Of a DNA stretch of 64,000 nucleotides, positions 34,731 to 47,000 are shown piece after piece. Every line of letters starts with the position of its first letter. The stretch's first letter is position 1. The stretch covers positions 496,001 through 560,000 of the forward strand of contig QYAI01000024.1 of NCBI GenBank assembly GCA_003988855.1, read 5' to 3'. The notes below the pieces were generated by a model. It did no database searches, was not told where the DNA came from, and saw nothing but the letters and a program-made list of their open reading frames with translations. Source of the stretch: Arachnopeziza araneosa (Eukaryota > Ascomycota > Leotiomycetes > Helotiales > Arachnopezizaceae). Position numbers and translations under genes: made by a program.

Positions 34731-37700
34731 TTAGTTGCCTGGCCCACCACCGCGAAGTCTCTTTCCACCATTTCCCTGAGGTCCTCCAACACTTTCCTCC
34801 CTCGGTCTCTTCTGGCCTGCAGATCCTGCTGGTCCAGTTGGGCTATAAGGCGCAGCTGCGGCATTCAAACCGCCGCCGCCCCTCGCTGGTGGACCGCCAC
34901 CCCCTCTGCCTCTTCCACCTTGAGCACCACCTCTTTGTGGCTGGTATATTTGACTACCGCGGCCACGCAAAGTAGCCCCGCCTCGAATTGTTGGAATTGA
35001 TGAGACGCGGGCTAGGTTGGGATTTGGTTGGGGAGCCTATAGTTTAAATTAGAAAGTCTTTGTACATTCTTTTTAGCGACTTACGTTTGGAATGTTGCTT
35101 GTAGGTATACCGCTTGTTCCATTCGTGGTGACTGAAGTTGTTGGCGAAGGTGCTGGTGCCTCAACTGAAGGGGCCTCAGCTCTAACTTCTACTGGTTTTG
35201 GGGGAGAGATTGCCGATCCGTTGGGCTTTGCTGCGTCTAGAAAATTGTGTCAGCATACGTTTCCAAAGTTGAAGAGGCACATGACTTACCCGGGGCAGGA
35301 ACCGTAGGCGGTGGAGGCGGTCGATAGTCTTTAGCTTCATTCCATACTTCAACAACAGGTCTCTGAGGTGTGTCTTGAGCTGCCTTCTCCACAAACTCCA
35401 GCTTGCCGTTAGCAATTCTCGCCTTGTTGTCAAGCATATTGATACGCAAAGCAGATTTCTTCGTCTCCATCGTGACTGCCTGAAGTTTTGCAACCTCTGC
35501 CTTTTCTAACGCTTTGGTATGTTCGTCTTTGATCTTCTGAGTTTCCGCTGTGACTTTCTGCACGATGTTGCCTTTCATGATGTCACGGGCAAGTTGGTTG
35601 TTTTGGATAATTTCGCGAATTTGAGAGTCAGACAAGTTACCTAGTGAACCGGTTGCGGTAGATGCTTTCTGGGTTGGAGTAGCGGGAGTTGCAGGTGGAA
35701 CATCGTTGTTTGGCTTTGGCTGATCTTTAGAAACCTGCAAAGGTGATTGGCTTGTCTTGGATTCGGCCAGCCATATTTGTTTCTCTTGCTCCAATTTCAA
35801 CTTGTATTCGGCTTCAAGCTCAGCCTTTTGACTTTCTTTCAACTCTGCCAGTCTCTTGTTCAAAGTCGACTTCATCTTATCCGAACGGGTTTTGATGGTG
35901 TTTTCAATCTGCTCCTCGAGTTTAGTTGCTTTCTCCTCTTGTTCCCTCGCTTTAGCTTCCGCGGAAGCAATCTGGTCTTCGAGAAGAGTTCTTTTAGCGT
36001 CGGGTAGTCTATTTGCAGTAGTTTCATCAACCTGCCCTTCCTCGTTGCCATTTTCCATAATAGTGTCACTTTGAGTTGTCTGTTTCGCGCGCAACTCTGC
36101 TACTTCAGCTATAGCACGAGACTTTTCAGAGTTTGCCTGTTCTAACTGCTCCTTTAGCTCTTTGACTTGAGCATCAAGTGATTGTTTTTCTTCCTTGATG
36201 CTAGAGAGTTCTTGACCAAGTTCTGCCAACTTTTGCTCGCTAGCTGGGTCGGGTTGAGGAAGAGCCAATGATGACTGGGAGGTCGCAGCCAATGCCTGAT
36301 CCCTTCCAGCTTTTACGTTTTCCAGTTCTTCTTTAATTGATGTAAGTTGCTGCTGGGCCGCATCTCTGTCTTGAATAGCTGTTTCAAGTTCGCGTTGAAC
36401 AGTAGAAAGTTGCTGCTGAAGGGATTCCTTCTCTTGAATAGCGGAGTCCCTTTCTGCTGTCCTGTCTTTGATGTCTTTCGTATTGATACGATTCCGCTCC
36501 TTAGCTTGATCAATCAATCTCTGTCGATTCGTCTGCCAGGCAGCTTTCTCCACCTCAAATCCGTCGATTTTTTCCTGCAATGGCTGCTTCTCTCCAAGAA
36601 GTGCATCGCGTTCTGACCGCAAGGACTCGATTGTTGCTTTGAGCTCTTCCATCTCTGCTGGATCGATTCGGTCGTATTTAGAGATGATGTCCTGAGTTCG
36701 CTTCTGCCAACGATCACGATCTTCTTGAAGAAGACGTATCTCTCCTTCCATAGTTTCCTTTCCGTGCTCAAGCTCCCGAATTTTAGTTTCGAGGGGCTGT
36801 ATCTGCTCCATCAAGTCTTCAACACGCTTCGTTTTCTCCGCCAGTTGTGTCTGGGCCTGCCGTGCTTCGTTCCTCAACGTGATACTACTTTCTCTAATCA
36901 AGTTTAACTCATTCAACTTATCCATCAAGTCCTTGTGGGCTCCGGAGTTACGACTGTGATCAGCTTGTAGACGCCGCTCTTGATCAAGCTTCAGTCTGCA
37001 TTCGTCCAATTGTGACTGGCTGTAGTCGAACTGCTGCTGTAGACGTTTGGCTTCTTGAACTTTAAGGTCATATTGGACTTCCACAATCTCCTTCTCGCGG
37101 CGAAGGAAGGTGTTAAGTTCACGAAGTCCATCTGCAGTACGGTCGATGGTAGATTCGTTAGATGGTGATTCACCTTCAACATTTTCGCTGGAAGTCGTTC
37201 GACTCTGCTGGAGAGCTGAAATTTGTGCTCCAACACCATCCAACTGTTGATGTAACACTTTGTTCTGAGCAATGAGATCATCACGTCTTCCCCGAAGTTC
37301 CTTCAGTTCCTGCTCAAATTTTTCACGACGCTCCTCCCACGAAATTTCATTTTGACTGAGAGTTACTCTTGCCGACTCAGCATCAGCCTTGAGGGTAGCT
37401 GTCTCAGTCTTGAGTTGGTTATGCTCAGCTCGAAGACTTTGAAGCAACTTCGCAGCTTCTGCATGCTTGACCAGTTCATTGTCATAATCTTGCTGAGCTT
37501 GTGTTGCGATAGCAGCTTGAGCTCGAAGATCCTGTTGATGAAACTGTGCAGCAGTTGCATGTCGCTCATCTTCGTCCTTTAGTCTGGTAATCTCAGCTTC
37601 CAATGCAGCTTTTCCTTCTTCCATCTGTCTAGCGACTTCTGATTGTTGGTTGCGTAAGGTTGTAAGCTCGTTGTTGGTATTGGTTAATTCAGCTGAAATA

Positions 37701-40700
37701 TCATCTGCCCTCTGCTGGAGTTCACGAATCTTAGAATCCTTTTCCTCGAGGATGAGATCCATTTCCTCGCGGTACTGGTCCTGCGTAGCATTAAGGCTTT
37801 GGAGTTCTTCTTCGGACGATTGACTGATGGATTTGAATTGCTCCATTTGCACCTTGGCGCTTTCAAGCTCCGACCTTGCAAGGTCAAGATCTCTTTTCAA
37901 TTCAGATACCTCGACTGCTAACTCCTGTTCTCGGGACAGGTCTCCGTCTGTAATCTCACCACCTAATTCTCCCGAGTTGGTCCGTGGTGTTGGCCTTGGT
38001 TGAAGCAGTTCAACGCGCTCTTCCGCGCTCTTTAACTCAATAACCAACTCGTCAACCCGAGATTGTAAATGGTCACGAGTTGTTTTTGCAGCGACCAATT
38101 CTTCTCGAGCATGACTAAGACTGGAAGCAAGATCGTCAATACGTTTTTGATTCTGTTGAGAATCATACTCCTTTCGTAGCTGAGCCTTCTTGTTGTCTTC
38201 AACTTCATCGCTGAGTTTGCGTTTCGTACTGCTTAGCTCCGCTTCAAGAGCTTCAACCTGTGTCTGAAGACGGCGTCGAGTCTCGGATTCCGAGAGTTCA
38301 CGTTCGTTCTGAATAGTTTGCTGATTTGCCACCAAAGTGTTGAGTCGACTGCGTTCGTTCATCAGGTTTTCATTATCTTGACTTAGACGGTCTTGGATAT
38401 CTTTCCAGAGCTTCTTCTCTGCTTTGAGATTTGCAGTCTCGTTTCGCATGCTCTCAACCAGACCCTTAGCTTCAACAAGGTCTTCGGCAACTTGCTGGGT
38501 TCGGAGATCTTGCTTAGCCGATGTTTCGGAGAGGATCTGGGATCTCTTTTGAAGCTCTTTGTTTTCACTCTGCAGCATTGCGTAATTAGAGTGAAGAATT
38601 TCATAACGCTCATTCGTGAGAGTTAGTTGACTATTGACCTTGGCGATTTCGGCCTGGAGTGAACCCTTCTCCTGCGAGAGTTTGTCAACTTGTTCCTTCA
38701 ATGTACGACGATCAATTGTTTGCTCTTCTCGATATTGATCATATTGAGCTTGTAGTTCTCGTAGCAAGGAGTCATTGTTCACGCTATTTCTATTGCCATG
38801 CGGTTCAATCGTCTGCACGACACCGTTTTGATTTCCGTCAACGGATTGGCCGAAGATTGAGGCAAGATCAGATGTCAGCGGTAATTGACCGCGATGTTGG
38901 AGCATACGTCGAAACATGTCTCTTTCCTTGATGTAACTTTCGGACCGCGTAATGAGATTCTGTAGCTCATCCTTGTAGTTTTCGATTTTCGATTGGAGCT
39001 TTTCGACGTCTTCATGGTCTTGCGCCGCTTGATGCTTTGCAGCCTGGGCTTCTTGGCTTTCCATCTGGGCACCTAAAGTTCTGGTGATCTTTAACAGCTC
39101 CTCGTTCTTCACCTGCAGTTCGCTGATACTTCGGAAAACCACCAATCGCTGGCTAATGAATCGATCCGTATCAGTCATACCATCAAATGCTTCCTCGCCA
39201 ACCTCACCTCGAGCAACCCGTTCGAGTTCAAGTCGCTCTGCAGGACTAAGGGCATCTAATCCACGTTCTTTAGCATCGAGGTCGCACAAGAGCATTTTGA
39301 TTTGTGCACTAAGATCACGAAGCTGTTGTCGTAAGATGTTGGATTCTGCCTGAGCAGTTAAGAGCTCGCTTTCCGCTTTCCTGGCATCTTTCTTGGCACG
39401 GTCTCTCTCTTTACCGGTCTGGTCAACGAATTTTGACATCTCTACGATTTCTCTCTGGAGGCGCTCGTGCTCAGCTTGAAGCTCCTCCATCTCAGGCCCC
39501 TTGGCTTCCAAGCCCTGCATCAATTCATCTAATTGAGAAGCGAGTCGATCACCACGGCGCTTTTCAGTTGACAAAAGACCTTTGACTTTGTAGAGTTCAT
39601 CAATAGCCTGGGTTGCGGTGATGGTAGATTTGCTCCGCGCCGAACCTGGAGTGCCAAATGCTGCAGGTGATCCAGGTCTCCCAAAGGCAGAGCCGTTCAG
39701 ACCTTGGCGAGGAGTTCCGGGAATAGAAACTGTACGTTGTTGCGCCGTTTGTGCCTCAAGGCGATCTATCTCTGCTTCCAGTTCCGCAATACGATGCTCC
39801 GCTTGCTCACGGTCTTGCCTCTCGGCTTCAGCCTCTTGTTGACAACGGCCAACTTCTTCAGCGGCATCATCCTTTGCCTTCTCTAGATTAGCCTCAACTT
39901 CCTTGAGTCTATTACGATGGGTCTCTGTTTGCTGCGCTTGGAGTTCAGCTAATCGGTGGGCGCTCTCCAGTTCTTGACGGAAACCTTCTCCTGTCTTGGC
40001 AGCATCTTCTTGAAGCTGCTGAACCTTAGCCAGCGAGTCCTCGGCCTTCTTCTGAATGTCATCCAATCTGTTCCTTAGTGCTTGCTCTGTCCTCTTTAAA
40101 GCCTCAATATTCGAGTTCGCTTCCTCGTTCAGTCGTTGTAACTCAGCTAGTCTTGCGCCTTTCTCCTTTCGGTATTTTAGAGCGTCGGCATTTTTCGTTT
40201 GCAGTTCGTTTTCGAACCACTCTTTATTGCGCTTGGCAAGCTCAACTTCCTGCTTAAGCGATTGCTCCCGAAACTTTGCACTAGATGCCGCAGAATTTGC
40301 ATTTTGTACAGCCTGTTGTAGAGTGGTTATCTGTTGGCTCAACTCCAAGCTCCTCTGATGTTGTTTTTGTAAATCTTTGGCGATTTCATCACTGGCGGTA
40401 CTCTTTGATTCCAGCACAGCAACTGTATCTCGATTGGCGGCTTCTAGTGATGCAATTCGCGCTCGAAGCGTCTCTACTTCAGAGGTTGACGTAGTCGAAG
40501 ATGTCTTGAGATTTTGCAATTCATTGCTGATGGAGGACCTTGCAGTCTCTAATGGGCGAAGAATTAAAAGAAATCCTGTCAAGTTGAATGCTTGAAAGAC
40601 ATACCTTCTTCATTCACCTTGGTCCTGAGCTCCTCCACTGTCTTTTGCGCCTTCTCTAGATTTCCCCTTAGGCTTTTAATTCGCGTTTCGGAGCTTCTCA

Positions 40701-40896
40701 CAGCATTCTCCAACTCAATATCCACTCTAAGTTTATCTGCAGCTAACTCATCGTGCTCACGCGCCTTTGCTGTAATTGCATGGAGAAAGGAACGGACGAG
40801 ATCTGCTGTGGGAGCGTCGATTATTGAATTTAGGGTGTATTGCGGTACACTCAAATATGCCGATAAATAGTCGACATCTAATACCGCCGCAGCCAT
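34731..40896 (-). CDS. mlp1: MLP1/TPR-type nuclear basket nucleoporin
   Basis: Coiled-coil filament of the nuclear pore basket, involved in mRNA export quality control and spindle checkpoint tethering. Exons 40896-40605, 40548-35290, 35236-35085 and 35036-34731 join in frame to 2002 residues, within the family range. Nearly all of residues ~60-1700 is heptad-type coiled coil rich in Glu, Gln, Lys and Leu. It starts MAAAVLDVDYLSAYLSVP. The tail after residue ~1830 is Pro/Ala-rich and then Arg/Gly-rich (RGGATLRGRG, QGGRGRGGGG) with a bipartite-like QKRPREE…GGKRLRGGG end, likely RNA or karyopherin binding. Exons 3 and 4 rest on clean GTAAGTC donors. Divergent from TFIIE-beta across 571 bp. Confidence 0.92.
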
Positions 40897-41467
40897 AGTT
40901 ACAGGTAAGTCCTCATGAATGAAGGTTTGTCATGAAGTAACAAGAGGTGATGATGTTGAACCCGTACAACCGCGTTAAAAGTGAATGCGACTCTGTTGGA
41001 CCCCTGCAGACTATCGTGAAAAACGCAAGACCAAGGATTCGAAACCTAGCGCATATCTTTCAAAGTTGCTAAACCTGTTCCCGAACGTGTTGGTGGTGGA
41101 TCGAGAAGGTAGAGCTGGTATTGTTGACTTTGAATGGTGTTCTACCTTTATTCTTTGAGAGGTCCAGCTCCGGTTGCAAGCCTTCCCTAGCGTGGTCACT
41201 AGCGCGAAATCAAGCCACACCAAAACCGTAGCCTCGTGCCCCGGCTCAGGCTCCTATCCACCTTCACCTTCATTAATGGAATTTGTAGTCACGTCACCTT
41301 TCGTTATTCACTTCACAGCACTGTAGAAAGCTACTCGATACTAAACTTCTAGTGCGGCTTGCAACCTATCTGAATGGAATAATTCCCACCTTCTTTCCTT
41401 CCTTTCCAAGGAGGAAATCCCAGGCTTAATTCTCTCCACCTCAAAGAGCCTCACGAAACCTTTCGTT
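40897..41467. promoter_or_regulatory. Divergent promoter of MLP1 and TFIIE-beta
   Basis: 571 bp between the two starts. Nothing coding. The last ~80 bp before TFIIE-beta are CT-rich. Confidence 0.5.
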
Positions 41468-42519
41468 ATGTCCTCCTATCTAGAGAAGCAAAAAGCTGCA
41501 TTTAGCAGAGACGTTATATCGTCCGCCTCCAAAGTTGCTACAAAACAGAACCTTGCGCCGCCAGCGCCCGAATCAGCTCCGTCTCCAGCACCCTCCAACG
41601 CTTCCAACGCTTCCAAAAACGAGAGCAAGGACACAAAGAGGAAGAGAGAGCCAGCGAATGTTGTCTACTCCCAACCTGCAGCGACAGGTTATGGAACCGA
41701 GGCTTTCACGCAGGTCACGTATGTCATTGAGTTTTTGAAGAAGAAAGACGAACCGAAGACATTTCGCGAGATCTTGGAGTATCTGAGTCAGGTCAATGCC
41801 GATGAGAGAAAGAAGAGGCTCATCGCGAGAATTCTTCAAGCGCATGATCGTGTGAGGTGGATTTCAGATCTTAATTTGAAGACTCAAGCCTGGGACTCTG
41901 GCACTTTCGTACACAAACCCATCATCAATGTGCGAAGTAAGAAAGATTTGATTGCATATCTGCAGAACAAATCGAGCGCACAAGGAGTGTCTGTCAAAGA
42001 TCTCAAGGATGGCTGGCCAGACTGTGAAGGAGCCATTGATGAACTGGAGGCCGAGCATAGAATTTTGGTGACACGGACGAAGAAGGACAACCATGCTCGG
42101 ATGGTCTGGAGCAACGATCCAACGCTCGTTCACACTGTGGACTCAGAATTTCAAATGATGTGGCATAAAACCGAGCTACCTAACGTTGATGAACTTGTAA
42201 GAAAGCTTCTAGAAGCAGGTCAAAAGCCGGCCAGCGAGGATCCAAGCAAGCGTATAAAAGTCGCACCTAAACCAAAGGAGAAAAAGAAGAGGGCTGCAAG
42301 ACGTGGTGGCAAGACAACCAACACACATATGGCTGTAAGTCTCATAGCTTGAGAGAATTCACGTCGCTAATAAATAATGCAGCATCTCCTAAAGGATTAT
42401 GGTAAGCTCTTAACAATTTCCCCAGGAAGCATTTTGACGACTTTCTCGCCTTGGATGCGCTACTGCCACGACACTGAGAATATTGTACTGATTTTTGTAG
42501 GACATTTAAAGCGCTAAGC
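41468..42519 (+). CDS. tfa2: TFIIE beta subunit (Tfa2)
   Basis: General transcription factor subunit that recruits TFIIH to the RNA polymerase II preinitiation complex. Exons 41468-42334, 42383-42401 and 42503-42519, 300 residues. An Ala/Pro/Ser-rich N-terminus leads to two winged-helix domains (about residues 75-145, VTYVIEFLKKKDEPKTFREI; and 150-220, KPIINVRSKKDLIAYLQ). A basic Lys/Arg tail (KPKEKKKRAARRGGK) leads to the conserved end THMA/HLLKDY/GHLKR. The end depends on a 19-nt exon and a 17-nt final exon; unspliced reading adds VSLIA and stops at 42352. The second intron is 101 nt and contains an earlier possible acceptor (CCCCAG at 42420-42425). Confidence 0.9.
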
Positions 42520-43287
42520 AACACCTAGTGTCAGAACAGATGGTCGACATGGCGTTTGGGGCTGCAAATCGAGAAAGGCATGGCATTGGCTCACGGTTAC
42601 CTATGGGTTTTGCGAACCTATGGGTTTTGCGAACCTATGGGTTTTGCGAACCTATGGGTTTTGCGAACCTATGGGTTTTGCGAGCCTATCATACATTACA
42701 AGACTCTATCAAAGTATTCGTGAGCTCCTTCTTCGCAACCACTCCAAGGTGCATCTTAGTTCTACTGATGAAAATCAGGAAGGATAGCAATCCCTTGTGA
42801 CAACAAGTGTTGTTGAACCGCAAAACCATAACTGCGAATTGACTGCAAAAGTCTATGGATTGATTTTCAAATCCAATGTCGTTATATGCGCATAGCATTA
42901 CCCCCTTTAGAGAGACATCGGCGAGAGACCTTTGTATCGCTTGGTTCACTGCAATTGGAACGTGTTGACGTCAAATCAGGTGTTCGGCACCATCAATTAG
43001 ATCATCTTAATGGGGCTCTTACAAAGCCAGTCCCAAGTCACGGGGGTGGCATTGGCTCGGCCTCCGAAGGCCTTGAACGTCACCCTCGGAAGATTAGAAA
43101 TCAATTAATTCCCCCCCGAAACCGACCAGTAACACCACAACAGCAATAAGTAATCATGTGGTACCAACTTCTTCCTTTCTTTTCCCTCTATTCACTATCT
43201 CTACGTTTTCGTTATCCTTAGCTCTGCTGATTCCTCCGGACTCGTCGCTACTTTAATACATCGCGAGTTTTTAACCTTGCTGGAAGG
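42520..43287. other. Intergenic with a minisatellite
   Basis: 768 bp between TFIIE-beta and the DsbA-like gene, same strand. Holds the 17-bp repeat at 42600-42692. The frame 42528-42800 simply reads through the repeat. Confidence 0.6.
42600..42692. repeat. 17-bp minisatellite, five copies plus partial
   Basis: Unit CCTATGGGTTTTGCGAA at 42600, 42617, 42634, 42651 and 42668; the fifth copy has one change (ending GAG) and an 8-bp partial follows. Four copies are identical, so the expansion is recent or kept uniform. It lies just downstream of TFIIE-beta. Confidence 0.95.
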
Positions 43288-44048
43288 ATGACCAACTTCA
43301 CCATCTCTGTTGTGAGCGATACTGTGTGCCCATGGTGCTATGTTGGAAAGAAGAAGCTCGAGGCAGGGATTGCAGCTTTCAAAAAGCAGCATCCCGAAGA
43401 CAACTTCTCTGTTTCATGGATGCCATACTATCTAAACCCCCATGCACCTAAAGTTGGTAGGTCTCATTCTCACCAAACCATCTAATACATTAAAAAAAAC
43501 TCATACTTTCAACAGGGATCAACAAGAAAGACTTTTACGAACAAAAATTCGGCAATGATCGTACAAGCATGATCTTCGAGCGCCTCCGTCAAACGGGCCA
43601 AGATGTCGGGATAGCCTTCAAATTCGGTGGTAAAACAGGCAACACGCGAGACAGTCATCGATTGATCCAATTGGGCAAGAGCAAGTCTCCAGCACTCCAA
43701 ACGAGAGTAGTGGAAGAGCTATTCGCTTCGTATTTTGAGAAGGAAGAGGACATCACGAGCCGTGATGTCCTTATTCAATGTGCTAAGAGAGCAGGGTTGG
43801 ATGAGAAGGAAGCCAAGGATTGGTTGGATGGTGGGAAGGGTGGCAAGGAGGTTGATGAGGAAGTTAAATTTGCTCAGTTGATGGGGGTCAGCGGAGTCCC
43901 CAATTTCACCATCCAGGGCAAGTATGAGGTTGGAGGCGCTCAGGATCCGGATGTATTCTTGAGGTTGTTTGAGAAGATCAAGGCTAGTGAGGATGCCGGT
44001 ATCAAAGATCAGGACGGGGCAGTGTGTGACGAGAATGGTTGTCACTAG
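43288..44048 (+). CDS. DsbA/FrnE-like thioredoxin-fold oxidoreductase
   Basis: Member of the DsbA/2-hydroxychromene-2-carboxylate isomerase superfamily; the fungal proteins are cytosolic thiol-disulfide or glutathione-linked enzymes of poorly known substrate. Exons 43288-43456 and 43516-44048, 233 residues. Thioredoxin-type motif CPWC at 14-17 right after the first strand, an all-helical insert, and the cis-proline strand in GVSGVPNFTIQGKYEVGGAQ near the C-terminus, all in the expected order. It ends CDENGCH, an extra Cys pair not needed for the fold. No signal peptide. The intron is 59 nt with a GTAGGT donor. The FrnE-like subclass is my inference. Confidence 0.88.
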
Positions 44049-47000
44049 GGACTAGTCGTGGCTTGCCGATTACGTTCTCACTTATGTTTCTTTGTTTTGA
44101 TGCTGTTCTTCGAAGTTCGCTTGTTACTACTTGGTTGCTCGAATCAATACCATGTGCTTATTAAGTTGTTGCATTCATCTGTACTACTTGAAATTAGGCA
44201 CTGTGTTCCCTTACTCTATAGAGTCTAGTAGCAACTCAAGATGCCTTTCTTTTTCTTGCACCCCACACTACCAGGAACGTTAACATCCGCCTTGCACTCA
44301 AACATCGTTTAAAAGCCAATTCTCCCTCCGGTCTTATTTCCGCCTTGAAAACACCTCGTTCTATATCCCAGCGCCGCATAATCTTTCAGCCTCTGCAATC
44401 CCTTAGCCTTACCATCTCTGACATTATCTCCCTCTTTCCTCACCATGCCCGTCTCAAATTCAAGCGAGGGGAGAACTCACTGTGTTTGGAATCCATAGTT
44501 CTTCTTCATTCCGACGCCGTTGGCAGGCCAATCTCATCGCAGTGCGCATCGTAGGCAAACAGCTCTACGGTTTGCTTGCCGTCACTCGGGTGGTGGGAGA
44601 GGGTGCTGGTGCTGTGAAGGTTGCCGAATTGAATGAAGAGATGAGGTGTTGAGCAATAGGTCAGGATGGCTTGTCGGCTGCGGTGGTTGATATGGTGCTC
44701 AGATAGGGAAAGGCAAAGGTGATTATAGCAATGAAGGCATGCGAGAACAATATATTACGAGTTCAGATTGCGTATTAGTTGGCTTTCTGTGCTGGAAAGG
44801 AGGACAAACATGATGTCGTGTATTTGTTGTTTTTGAAGGCGTGATTTGTTTACCATTACAGTGTTCAGGATCGTAACTTGCAGCCAGAGTTTACTATACA
44901 TAAAGTGCGAGTCCGTCAATCGCGTGTCGTCGCGGAAACTGCGTGCCGCTCGAGGATGAACGCTGCTTCTGATACAAGAATACTGCAAAAGATCTCTCAG
45001 GCTCTGGAAAACTCAAGTGATGGTTTCTGGGATATCCATTGCACAGAATCACGAAGAGAAAACCCTTCCGAGACGATTATTCTTGATTGCGAGGAAACCA
45101 CAGGATTTCGAGTCCGGCTGAATTTCGCATCCTGATCTGTAAAGAACATGACTCGGTTTTCGATCCTCCCAAAGAACTCCGCTCAAAATAACAAGAGACG
45201 AAACTTCAGGCCGATTCGGATATTGAAGAAGAAAGAAAACCCCCAGCATCCGATTTATGCCTTTTTAGAATGAGTCATTATCTGGGCTTTTTGGGCTAGG
45301 CGACACACAATCGTCAAGCTAAAGAGGATATTGACGATGGGAAGCAAAGCCTCATCTTTATCTCCGCGGTTGGCCGCGTCACTGAAGGATTCCATTGAGC
45401 TCAAGTCTGGGTACTCTTGCAAAAATGACCACTCCAAGAGTTTGGGGATTGCTGACAACGAGCTCTGCGCTGTGACGTGAGACCAAAGAACCCGAGAGCA
45501 GCGTGGGAGTTTGAATCTTGAAGCATCCTAGATACGTCGGTACGTGCAATCATTACGCGGTCATGGATTCAATGGTAATAGGTCAAACCGAATACATGAG
45601 CCGAGAGAGCACGGATTTGTGTTCAACTCTTCTTGCTGGCTATCTTAGAGCCGTTGAGGAGACTGAGATCTCTATCGGACGTATGTAGAAAAACCTTGAA
45701 TACTTTTCAGGTACACGTATTGGCTAGCTTCGTCTCAGTTTCCAAGTCGGTGCTGATAAAATTAGCTGCCAATTGCATTAGCAGCACAACATGGCCAATG
45801 ATGACACGGTAAAGTATGCATGGAGTTTCCAACACTAATTTATATTAACTTATCAAGCTATTACGGAGTACTTTGATTGCCACCATTTTCTCAGCACTGA
45901 TGGAATACCTGGTTGCGAACAGACCTTTGGTACCCCATCCTTGAGGAACGTTCCTGCGTCGGTGATACTAATGTACCCCAGACGGTAACAAGGTACAAAA
46001 TATATCCCTATATATCCGAAGAGGTGGCTGCGGAACCGAAGTATCTGCCTACAAAGCGATTCCTTCCCTGTCAGCCGGAAGGTTATAACAGAGTCTTGAA
46101 ACAACAATTCCGTACCGCGATCGGTGTCTAAGGTTTATACATACGCTGAAGATACATTAAGATGCGTTGAAGGTAAGTATTTTAGCCATCCAAGTCTTTT
46201 CTTGAAAGATAATCTTGGAACCAAGCAACCATCCAAGGCTGCGCCTTGAAAACAAAGCTTGTCATCCCGAATGACAATCAGATATACATTTCGGGACTAT
46301 CAACTAACCCAAGTTGTGAAAAGCCTTGGCACCTAAGCTCGATTGGCTTCACGGCCCAAGAACACTATGTTGAGTACTTGGTTCTTGCCCGGACTTCTTG
46401 CTAGCCACTGCTACCCCAGAGAACAAGACTGCTGCTGAGCAGTGCTCGAAAGTCAGTGCAAGAAATGGCTTCAGGAATAGTAGATACACTACTGCGTTTG
46501 CAGATCCTTCTACTTTAATGACCGACGCAACGTGCACATGAATGGGCTTGCTCGTCGACCTCCTCCACCGCTGAACATTTTATGTTGACGTAACGTACTC
46601 GGCGTAACAGCACTCGTATTCAGATTACGGCGAGGAGTCCAAATCCTAAACATATCTCGCAGAGGTATTTGGCCGAGTATCCTCGGTCTTCATCTGCATC
46701 CTGGATCACATGCTGAAGTATCGCATTGTCTCTCAAATTGATTGACGAACTAAGCCTATTGGTTGTCATTTACGAGAAATTCGAAAATACGACTCTCTCT
46801 AAGAGCAATTTGGCCGCCAGTGCGAGTTTAGGAACACTACTCTCCGAGGCCAATGCTCTTATGCCTTCCACGAGGCTTCTCGAAGGTTATCTGGAGAGAC
46901 GCAATGCATGGGTGGCGATTCACAATAATCTCCTGACGCCGAGACACCCTGGTGCAAAGCATGGAAGGACTTGTTCTTCAAGCGAACCCTTCACCTTGAC

